A stretch of DNA of 41,588 nucleotides, taken from assembly GCF_003144195.1 (NCBI RefSeq), contig NW_020290118.1, positions 1 to 41,588 of the forward strand, in the 5' to 3' direction. This DNA comes from Ceraceosorus guamensis. Its lineage: Eukaryota > Basidiomycota > Exobasidiomycetes > Ceraceosorales > Ceraceosoraceae. The notes under the pieces were generated by a model that had not been told where the DNA came from, ran no database searches, and worked only from the letters and a program-made list of their open reading frames with translations. The stretch's first letter is position 1, and each line of letters begins with the position of its first letter. Below are positions 25,301 to 34,250 of this stretch, one piece after another. The translations under genes were made by a program, and so were the position numbers.

Positions 25301-28266
25301 ATCAACTTGGATAAGCTTCGAGATGCCTGGGCATCAGTTGTTGAGACCAACGACATTCTGCGTACTACGTTCCATCTCGATGACTCTGAAGACTCGCAAT
25401 GGCTGGCCATCGTTCACAAGCATGCACCAATCGTGTGGAGCCATGGACCCGGTTCAACAGCTCCAACTGCATTGGATAGTATGCCACCCGTTGGCGTGAC
25501 CGTTGATGCAGGGGTTGCACGTTTCGCCTTGCATCATGCAGTATACGACGGCGTGTCGCTGCCCCTAATGTTCGCTCAATTGAGAGAAGCGTACGCCAAC
25601 GGCAATCGCTTGCCGGCGCGCAAGCCATTTCACGCCGTAGCGCGCGCCTTGACAGCAAATCGTGCCGAGCACGAAGAGTACTGGTGCAACAAGCTAAGCG
25701 GATTCAGAGGCATCAGCCCTAGGCCTCCGTTCCCAGAGAAAGTAAGGACACGAGCGAGCTGTTTCCTCGACATACCCGGGCAAAGCGTAAGGACAGCTTG
25801 CAAAGAACTAGGCGTCACCTTGCAAGCCATTTGCATGTTGGCCAACGCCATGATGCTCGCGAGCTCGTACGTAGGCCACCGTGATGTCTCTTTTGCACAC
25901 GTCATGGCGTGCCGTCAGCTTTCCCTCGAAGAGGAGGCGGTGGCAGATGAAGAGGAGGTGATTGGGCCGCTTTTCAACACTGTCGTCAGACGAATTCAAA
26001 TTCTGCCATTGTTGGCATCTTGCTCTGAGGTTGTGGCAAGCGTGCAGCGAGAGCTTGACGAATCGATGCCGCATCAAGGAGCTAGCCTTGCAAACGTCCA
26101 GAAGAGCTGGCGTAAGAGTAACAGACCAGAGCTTCGTCATAGGCTGCTGGACAGCTTGTTCGTCTTCCACAAAGCGATAAACCCTGCTCGTTCAGCGTCG
26201 CACGACAAAGCGCCATTATGGAGAGCGCAAGACGAGAATACGCTTGCGGGTAGCGAAGAGGAGTATCCTCTGAATGTCAGCATCGTGGAGCGCGAGGACG
26301 GAACGGCGGAAGTGTTGGCCAACTCAAACGTTCTCGACCCGCGCAAAGTAGTGGACCAAATCGCTTCGTGCGCCCGGATGATCCTGCTCCAGCCTCATTG
26401 CCGCGCAGTCACTACACTCAGAGGCCTCGAGAAGACGCCGATAGGGCCAGTTGCCGCCACCTTTAGCATAGACGGAGAAGTTGCGACCCGCCCTCTGTCG
26501 CCTGAAGAATCGACGCTCAAACAAGCCGTCGAAAAGGTGCTCAATCTGAGCGTGGAGCAGTCGAGCGCTCAGCTTGCCAGCGCGAGTGCGGACGTTCTAG
26601 CTGCTGGCATCGATTCCATCAATGCTATCAAATTGGCTCGCCTCTGTCGAGCCAATGGACTCGTGCACGTGTCCGTACCCGTGATTCTACGCGGACAGAC
26701 TTTGGCAGAGATCATTGCGCTCAGTAACGCCTCGCAAGCACCGCGCGCTACTATCCTTGCCAAGCAGCCGACACCTCTCGATTCGTTGCAGCGCAAGGCC
26801 ATCGCTAGACTGCCCCTGCCAGAGGCAGACGTAGAAGCGGTTCTGCCGTGTTTGCCGGGGCAAATACATCATCTCGAGGCTTGGTTGGCGACGGGCCGCC
26901 GCTTCTACGAAGCTCCATGGGTGTTTGATTGTTCTTTAAAAATCCGACCAGACCAATTGGCGAGCGCGTTGGAGCGTCTTCGTGCCAATTACACGACGCT
27001 ACGCACCTGCTTTGTTGGCGTCGGTGGCACCGCTCAGCAAGTGATCTTGAAAGCCGGTCGAGCTCCCTCGGTACTGCGCGTCGTGTCGACGAGCGACGAC
27101 GATAGAGACCGCTTCCTTGCGCAAGAAGTGTTGCGCTGCAACAGCATGTCTTTCGACTTGCGCTCCCCACCTGTTCAGGTCGTCCTCCTTCAAAGCGAGA
27201 CCAAGTCATTGCTAATCTTGAAAATGCATCACGCACTTTATGGTAAGCTAGCATGCGGTGAATCTAGCACAAAAAAGGCATCACTGACGTAGTCCACCGC
27301 AACCCCACAGATGCTTGGTGTGTTTCAAGGATGTTTGCAGACTTGCAAGCGCTGTACAATCGGCCTTCGATCGAGTCACGCGCACCTTTTACTCAATACG
27401 TGGATAAGCTTTGCGATACGCGAGATACTCGCATTCAACAGCAGCAATGTTTCTGGGACAGCGATCTGGCAGCAGCACAAGCGACGATCCTGCCGACTTC
27501 GCAAGCCGCCTGCCTTGAGAAGACCGCGCGAGGCCCAAATTTGTTGGTCCGAGTGCCCGACGCGGTACACGATGTGGCGAACCTGGAAGCGCAATGCGTT
27601 AAAGCAGGGACCTCTCTACGCTACGTTGTGATGCACTCGCTCGCGCGGGTCCTCGGTGAAATTTGCAGCGTGTCGGTGCCGACGTTCGGATTCTACACCG
27701 CAGCCCGCTCCGCAGAAGAGGACTTGGACCGAGTAGCCGGCCCCCTCTTGAATGTCTTGCCTGTCGCCATCGACACCTCTATCAGCGTTCGCAATAGTCT
27801 ACAGCAAGTGCATCGCTCCTTGACAGCACGTCGCAGCCACGAGCAGTCTTCCTTGTCCGACGTGCTCGATCGAAAGGGGTTGACTCAACCTCTCTTCAAC
27901 TGCTGGCTCAATCTGCTCTGGCACGATCAAGGCGACGAAGGCACTCCAGGCATCCAGGCCACTACTTCCGACACCGAAGCTCTTGTCCTCACGCACAAGA
28001 AGCTGCCCGAGGCGGCGGCGTATTTCGACGACAAGAGGGTCATGAAGGCTGTGCAGTCAAGCGAGACGTCACTGGGCTCACATTTGACCTCGCGGCACCG
28101 ATCTCCCCACAATCTGTACGTCGACGTCCGCCGCACGGCTTCCAACACGCTTGGCTTTGGCGTTCGCCTTGACCTCGCTTTGATGGACTCCGATTCGGCG
28201 GTAGGGCTCATGCGGGAGGTTGCAGCACATGTATCACGCACGGTCCAAGAGGAGCTGCACACTTAG
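13318..28266 (+). CDS. SidC/Sid2/Fer3-type ferrichrome-family siderophore NRPS
   Basis: Five exons: join(13318..15118, 15190..19725, 19794..24454, 24533..27242, 27311..28266), 4887 residues; four 68-78-base GT-AG introns, all in phase. The start is the first ATG after an in-frame TAA six bases upstream. Order: N-terminal region (1-290), A1 (TSGSTG ~458, NAYGPTE), T1 (LDSLS ~882), C1 (HHAIFDG ~1084), A2 (TSGSTG ~1600, NTYGPAE), T2 (LDSI ~2013), C2 (HHALYDK ~2256), A3 (TSGSTG ~2761, NLYGPTE), T3 (IDSLS ~3208), C3 (HHSLYDG ~3429), T4 (LDSI ~3794), C4 (HHAVYDG ~3999), T5 (IDSIN ~4358), C5 (HHALYDA ~4564). No thioesterase; a terminal C domain presumably cyclises. This A-T-C x3 plus T-C-T-C layout is the known ferrichrome synthetase type, which builds cyclic hexapeptides from acyl-hydroxyornithine and small residues. 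C2 and C5 deviate at the HHxxxDG glycine. Ferrichrome versus ferrichrome A cannot be told from this. Confidence 0.93.
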
Positions 28267-29775
28267 ACATCATCGAACTTTGACGTGTGTGCCCAGATCT
28301 CGGACACCAAATTCATGCTTTTGCTGATTTTTGCGAGAGAGGAACTATAGGTCACCAGGTTGGCTTCGCCCGCGAGGCCGCTTAGTCTTCCGACTGTGGC
28401 ATATGATTGGTGTGCTTTAAAGGCGCTCGGGCTTGGAAGCGGTGAGAATGGGAAGCGTAGCAGCATGAAGGACATGCCTGTCAAGTTCCAAGTTGAGGGT
28501 CAGGGTCAGGTTTGCTGTGGAGCAGCCTCCTAGCGTCTACTGGTATGTGTCGAGAATTTCGCGGCACAAATTAGCGGACATCCTGAAAAGAAATGCGTCA
28601 GACAGTCATCCGAGCTTACTTTGAAGAGCACCTCAAGACTGTGCAGTCGGATTTTGTGCCATACAGATGTGCACACGCAATGAGCATGAAGCAGGTCAGC
28701 GTTGAAATGGTAGAAAGTCAGGGCGTGTTGATGAGGCAGGGTGTGACTTGGCCACTAAATCAGCAGCAAGGAAGTGTATGAATGGACGGAGGTTGGTTAA
28801 CAAGACGAGAGGGCACGATGAAGTTCCACTGAGGATCAAGCAAGGAATTGGTCAAACAGTGAACTGTTAGTGCATCGAAGTGAGCGAAAACGATGGGCTA
28901 GCAATGCACAGCAAGGACTCGTTGAAGGACAGACGTTAGTGCAAGCTAATGAGAGTGGGTTACAGACAAGCATTGAAGTTGGTGGGCAAGGTGGCAAAAG
29001 CGAGCTTTGGCAGCAATCGCAAGGATGGCTCAAGTAAGTAAGAATGCAGTACAGTCAGAGCATGCAGAGTTGGTGCAAGTAAACAAGAGGATTCAAGAGT
29101 TAGGGTCACAAGGGTATCCCCAAACAGGGTTTTGGACAGGACTTATACCAGCGTGTAGAGGCTATTGAGGGGCATGTGTGGTGAAAATTTTTATGGGTTA
29201 GGGTTAGGGTTACAAGGGGGTCCCCAATAGGGTTTTTGGAGTTTGTGTTATAGGCATTCAGAGGGGCCTGAGGGAAGCCAGCTGGTGAAGCAGCACCCAA
29301 AACCCTAGAGATTTGATGGCGTGAGGTCCATCTAACCTCAAGATGGTCTGGTTAGAGTGCCTAACTTGGGCATCTCTGAGAAAACTGTTTGTTCTTTGTT
29401 ACAGTGACCTACTTGAGGCTGTGGCATGAGACTTTCTGGAATTGGATTGCACAAAAGTCTTTCAGGGAGGGCACAAAGTGCTTCTAAGTTCGGCTTGATA
29501 CCTTAAGTTCAGTCATCTTCAGCATACTTGACACAAGTTGAGGATCAAGTTGAGGGAAGATGACCTGATGTTGGCTCGTGTTTCCTGAACTTGACACAAC
29601 TTCTGAGGGGTACTGAGGAGCAAAGGGGGGACCCTTTGGATTTGAGAACAAGTGGCAGGCAGTGTGTCTGATAGGGCATCTTCAAAGAAGTTGAGCTCAA
29701 CTTCACCTACAGAAGAGGGAAGATGCAGTAAGTTGAAGGAAGATGAACAGACATAGGTTCATGTTGTCAGAACTT
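28267..29775. repeat. Subtelomeric region with degenerate repeats
   Basis: No coding gene seen. The base composition and word use change after about 28500, with many GTTGAGG, GAAGATGA and CTTGACACAA words. A 37-base segment at 29100-29136 recurs at 29204-29240 (TTAGGGTCACAAGGG versus TTAGGGTTACAAGGG), a 104-base period with diverged filler. Three telomere-like GGGTTA units sit at 29195-29211. ACTTGACACAA recurs at 29526 and 29589. An 18-base perfect palindrome is at 29687-29704. This is what a decayed subtelomere looks like. Confidence 0.65.
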
Positions 29776-29809
29776 GGGTTAGGGTTAGGGTTAGGGTTAG
29801 GGTTAGGGT
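29776..29809 (+). repeat. Telomere-type TTAGGG tract abutting an assembly gap
   Basis: About 5.7 perfect GGGTTA units, in the G-strand 3' orientation expected of a right-hand chromosome end. The tract is cut by Ns, so its real length is unknown. With the decayed subtelomeric repeats before it, this is best read as the terminal telomere of the left piece rather than an internal tract. Confidence 0.85.
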
Positions 29810-29819
29810 NNNNNNNNNN
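29810..29819. other. Assembly gap (10 Ns)
   Basis: Ten Ns, a size typical of a placeholder gap. The sequence before it is telomeric and the sequence after it begins with (GCCT)n low complexity inside a coding region. Open frames running through the Ns are artefacts. Confidence 0.98.
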
Positions 29820-30158
29820 GCCTGCCTGCCTGCCTGCCTGGCTGAAGGCCCCCGCCTCGTCGTGCCCCGTCCGTACTGATGATACCAAGTCCCTTCCCGC
29901 CATCCCTCCCCAACGCGGACGCGGACGCGGTGGCATAGTGCCCGAATGGCCGCGCACCATCAAGATGCCTCATCCTGCTCTGGTCAATCACACTTCCGCT
30001 TCCACAGGTGTGCCCAAGCACTGCTTCACTGCCATCGACTTTTGGTCTCGCGGCTTGAAGCGCACGGCCATGGCCTTTCTGGGTGCTCAAGCGGATACGC
30101 TGCCATCACAGCTCCATCAGCGAGGCAGGGTCCTCATCACCAACTGCTTCTTTTTCAC

Positions 30159-30228
<70 letters not shown>

Positions 30229-31526
30229 ATGCTCGTGCTCGTGCTCGTGCTCGTGCTCGAGTGCCCGGAGAGGTGCACGAACGTCGACTAATCTCCGCAC
30301 CGCACACCGCACACCGCACACCGCCGGCCCATGCGCATGCGCCTCGCTTAACAAAACCCAGCTACACGGCCTACATTACATTGCAGTGGATCGTCGGTCA
30401 GCCGGTCATCGTGCCGCACCCTGCAGATGGCAAGACATGCACGCCCACAGAGTGGCTGGAAACCATCGCCCTGTCCGATGCGGCTCACTTTGGCACTTAC
30501 CCCACCGTCGCAGAAGAGATGGTTCGCATCGCACGCGGCAATGCGCGCTACGAGGCTGCACTGCGAAAGTTGAACAGCTTGGCAGTCATGGGCGCACCCG
30601 TAGAGCCTCACTTGGACGCGCTCTTTCGCGACTTTGGCATCAAGCAGGTGCACAACATCTACGGTGTTTCGGAATTTGGACGCGTCATGTCCTCCAAATC
30701 GCCTCCCACGAGGCTGGACGCCCTGGCTGCGGGGCCGGGCTCCAATCACCTCGTCTTTACGCCGCTCCCTTCGTCTTCTGATAACGATAGACAGACAACA
30801 GAGACGGAATATCAAGCTTGGAGCATCGTTGAGCGCAACCCCAAGCTGCAGGGCAACATTCAACAAGGAGGCATCCACGTCAAAGTGGAACCTTTTGCCG
30901 GTCCAGGTGCAGACCACGGGAAACCGTGCATCAACCTGGCCGACCTGTTCGTGCGCCTACCCGACGCTCCTGGTCAGACGGAAACCTTTTGGAAGCTGGT
31001 GGGCAGGTCGAGTGACGTCATCGTCTACGCCAATACTCTCAGCGCCAATGTCAGCGCCTTGGAAGCCAAGTTGGCCAAGTGTCTGCGAGACAGGTCGCCT
31101 CCCGACACCGTCACGGCTGTTCAAGTGCTGGGGCACGCCAAGCCGTGGAGCGCTCGTCTGATTCAGAGCCCGCGGCCAGAAGTGCTCGGTCAAGGCGTGC
31201 TCAAAGATGCGTTGCAAGAGTACAATGCGCAGTTAATTACGCCAATGGCAAAAATAGAGATGGAAAGAGTCAACGTGATGCGAGAAGGTTTGGGTCTGAC
31301 GCACAAGGGAACGGTGCGAAGAAGGTACAATGAGGCTCAAATTCAAGGAGTGGCTCGACGCGCTGTAGTCCACACGGCGTGCACACGTCGCCAGAGGATG
31401 CCGATGCCGTCACCTTTTCACAGTTTCTCCCTACTACCCTTCAGCCGAGTCCATCGACCAATGACCTTTCCAACTTCCTCTGGACGCTCGATCGGCACAA
31501 AGTGTCCACCCTGCACCACCTCGTAG
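29820..31526 (+). CDS. Adenylate-forming enzyme (AMP-binding/NRPS-like A domain), 5'-truncated by the gap
   Basis: Activates a carboxylic acid as acyl-AMP. Exons: up to 30272 and 30362 onward; the 89-base intron joins phase-2 borders. Seen: core A3-like loop HTSASTGVPK, A5-like NIYGVSEFG, an A7/A8-like block NLADLFV...KLVGRSSDVIVYAN, and an A10-like LTHKGTVRRR with the candidate catalytic Lys. These fit the stand-alone or NRPS-like acyl-activating class. The N-terminal third is lost in the gap, and no carrier, reductase or thioesterase domain follows. A hexamer repeat codes about 33 alternating Leu/Val residues in the middle of the fold. The frame runs to 31526, overlapping the convergent hydrolase. 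A one-base shift after RRRYNEAQIQ would instead give EWLDAL and a stop at 31366-31368, so the end may be disturbed. Its cluster position suggests a cinnamate-type substrate (inference). Confidence 0.75.
30160..30258 (+). repeat. (CTCGTG)n hexamer microsatellite, about 16 units
   Basis: Ninety-nine bases of CTCGTG with one interruption (CTCATG). In the frame of the adenylation gene it codes alternating Leu and Val. No phase-compatible GT donor before the repeat was found, so it appears to stay in the mRNA; the only good donor lies after it at 30273. Confidence 0.85.
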
Positions 31527-33614
31527 TCGACCAGAGAACCTCCCAGCTCGGCTATACCTTGCACCATATCCGGCGGCAACATGAGCGGCCGCGAGGCGGA
31601 GAGGTAGAGGAGCGGCACGGAGAGATGAGGCAGCGTGCAAGGTAGCTGGAGCGCTGGAATCGAGAATCGCAAGGAGCACTTGCGAGGAAGCAGCGCGGTG
31701 GAGCAAGTCAGTGCTGATCGAGGGAAAGAAGCGCTGCACCACCTTCAGCGACTTACTGCCTCGAGATACTTGTCGCACACTAGACGGACGCCACCGCTAG
31801 CGTCATCGGATCGCAGACCATAGACCTGCCCAGATGTGTCATCATCGCGCGTTCATTCGAGAAGCGAATTCAGCATGTCACGCCTGGCTAGCGAGCGCCG
31901 GGGGTCCCAAGCAAAAAAGCAGCCAAACCGCAGAGCACACACAGCACAGCACATCCACTCACGGAAAAGATTTGCTTGCAGCGGGGATGCCAATCCCTGA
32001 TCATCGCATCGCCGCCTTTTCCCTGCTCATTCCGCTCCCACTTTTCCCTCGCATCCCTTGCGCTCTGCCACGTGTCGGTGCGCCTGAGAGCGAATCCTGC
32101 GACGGGTATCCTCTTTGCCATCTGTATGCCAGCAAAAGGAGCGATGATGGGCTCGATGGCTATCACTGCTCGAAACGTGTCTGGATCGTGCAGAGCTGCT
32201 TGGATCAGCGCAGTGGAAGCGACGCTGTGACCGAGGGCGATGATGGGTGAGGGCTTGGCAGCTGCGCTGGGCCGCACGGGCAGCAAGTGCGAGTGCGAGT
32301 GCGAGTGCGAGTGCTGGCTGCTGCTGCTGCTGCTGCTGCGCTTCTCCCGCGTTGCTGCCAAGTCGTGGAGCGAAGAGGGCCGAAAAGCGTGCAGGAATTG
32401 CAACACATCCCTCGCCAAGTCGTTGTGGTCGACTGCAGCGCGGGGGGAAGGGGGGGAGAGCGTGTCAGCGCGCGCATGCAACACAGCATCTACTTACCGC
32501 CCGCGCGTCATGTCATGTCATGCCCGCCCGCCCCCACTCAACTGATCCGGTCGTGACTGTGCGTGCCCATATCGCCAGCATCTCTTCTGCTCGCATTTGC
32601 CCTCTCCGTCTCGCCGTGGGACAAGAAATCGACGAGCCAAATGTCGCTGATCTTGGTTGTTGTGGATGCCAAGAAGGCTTCGATCATCGGTATGAGCAGC
32701 TGCATGCGCGGCCGCCGCGGGGGTTTGCGCACATGCGCCAGTGAGGCGGGCGGGAGCGGGCGTGATCAGTCAGCATGGGTGTGTGCATGCGAGACGGCGA
32801 ATAGCATATGGCAATCACGAATCGCGACTCGCGAATGTCTCGCTCGCTCGCTGCTGCTGCTGCTTGCTTGCTTGCGCACCTCTTTGCATGCGCCGGTGGC
32901 ATGAATGGCCAGCAGGGAGCTTCCTTGTTGCCTGTGCACGTGATCCTCGCTGATGTGATGCGTCACCACGATGCTTCTGCTTCTGCTGCTGCTGCGTGGG
33001 CTGAGCGTGCAGCGCGAGTCTGATTGGCCATGTTCTTGCTCTTGCTGCTGCTGCTGCTCTTGCTGCTGCTCTTGCTGCTGCTGCTCAGCCGCCCACAAGC
33101 TCCACCTGCCCGGCTTCTCCAGCGCCTCTTCCAAGCCTTCGCGCGGCACCCACCAAGGCACCCTGTTCAACGCCGCGCTCTTCGCATCGCCATTGCGCAC
33201 ATCCTCCACCAGCTGCGCATAGGCCGCATCATCCATCGCTCCTTCTGCCTGCTCCATCAAGTCCCCACCAAAGTCGAAAGGCATGCGACCCAAGCTCGCT
33301 CTGGGCAGAGCCAATGGCACTTCGTACCGATGCGCTCCTCCACCTCCACCACCAGCACCCTCCCCCTCGCCTTTACTCGCAAATCCTCGAATCGTCGCTA
33401 CCTTCTCCATCTGCGCACCCGCAAACGGTGCGGATTGAGTTGCCAGCAGATCGATCTGCTGCGAGAGCAGATGGCGACTGATGGGTGCTAATTGAGGCAA
33501 GAAGGGCAAATCTCGCGCGTAGTCGACGAGAGCGAGAGCAGGCGGCGGCGGCGGCGGCGGCGCCACATTGGCGCCAGAAGAAGCCTTGCTGCTGGCGTTT
33601 GCATCAGCGACCAT
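31418..33614 (-). CDS. Alpha/beta hydrolase (fungal Lpx1/toxin-cluster hydrolase-like)
   Basis: Five-exon model complement(join(31418..31645, 31757..31825, 31963..32432, 32543..32699, 32880..33614)), 552 residues; all joins are in phase. Core order: oxyanion-type HATGACKE (~237), IWLVDFLSHGE, DHNDLARDVLQFLHAF, nucleophile elbow GHSVAS (Ser ~365), AIEPIIAP, YGLRSDDASGGVRLVC, and a late GGHFVPIERP giving the catalytic His (~524). This wording matches the fungal hydrolase group that includes peroxisomal Lpx1-like and secondary-metabolite hydrolases. The first 230 residues are atypical (Pro, Gly and Gln runs) and could hold an unrecognised intron or a separate gene. Exon 3 contains a Ser-His repeat from a (GAGTGC)n tract. 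The start is ATG 33614, since the upstream frame offers only GTG. It lies head-to-tail downstream of PAL. A role in releasing or hydrolysing a thio- or CoA-ester of the pathway is inference. Confidence 0.78.
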
Positions 33615-34250
33615 GATGCTGATCGAGTGGCTACTGCTGGCGCGCGCGGGTGCAGGTTGATTGATCGTCCCAGACACAAGCTGCGCTCAAAATGTTTCGA
33701 TGACGGCGTGATCGATGCGGATGTCAGCAACGTCTGATGAGTCTGAGTCAAAAGTGGCGAACGAGTGAGAGACATGACCCACGCTGCTGCATGCTCATCG
33801 CTCCCATGCAGCAGCAGCAGCAGCAAGGATCACACGCATGCCGCTCGCTGCAATCTGAATCACGAATGCGCCCTCATCCATGCATCTGCCGCGCACGGGG
33901 CGGTGCGGTGGCTGCATGCATGCAAGGACCTCGCGGTGCACTCACGGTACCTCGCGCTCGGACCCAATCAAAATCTTGGCAGATCACGTGAGATGAGGGT
34001 TCACCATTTCGCCGATTAGTCACGAGTGATCGTTCGTGATTTTTTTGATATGACTTCACGATTCGGTGCTGATTATGCTTCATGATAGCATACATACGAC
34101 ACGCGTGAGAGGGCTCGCACGAGCTGCCAAAGCGACAAGGCTTCGGTGGACATTTCTCTCGTTGATTTTCTCACGTTATTCGCGTTTCGCTGCTCGCTGT
34201 AAAAAAGATCGAGACGTGGTGGCGGAGCGGCGCTCGCTCGCCCCAACATC
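33615..34250. other. Intergenic region between PAL and the hydrolase gene
   Basis: Non-coding on inspection. It carries a (CAG)n tract near 33809-33825, an exact AATCACGAAT at 33858-33867, and an AT-richer stretch with ATTCGTGAT-like words at about 34014-34070. It should hold the promoter of the hydrolase gene and the 3' UTR of PAL, which lie on the same strand. Confidence 0.55.

Noticed and set aside
19757-28266. Separate NRPS genes beginning at 19757, 24614 and 27331
   Set aside because: Each break is bridged by a 68-78-base GT-AG intron that keeps frame and restores continuous C or inter-domain sequence, so it is one gene.
30160-30258. CRISPR-like array
   Set aside because: It is a pure hexamer microsatellite with no spacers, in a eukaryote.
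29743-30291. Open frame running from the left piece through the Ns into the right piece, reading LGLG repeats
   Set aside because: The LG run is translated telomere and the frame crosses an assembly gap; only the part from 29820 is coding.
33024-33491. Leu-rich open frame on the plus strand, possible membrane protein
   Set aside because: It is antisense to the Gln-rich tract of the hydrolase exon; poly-Leu is the complement of CAG-type repeats.
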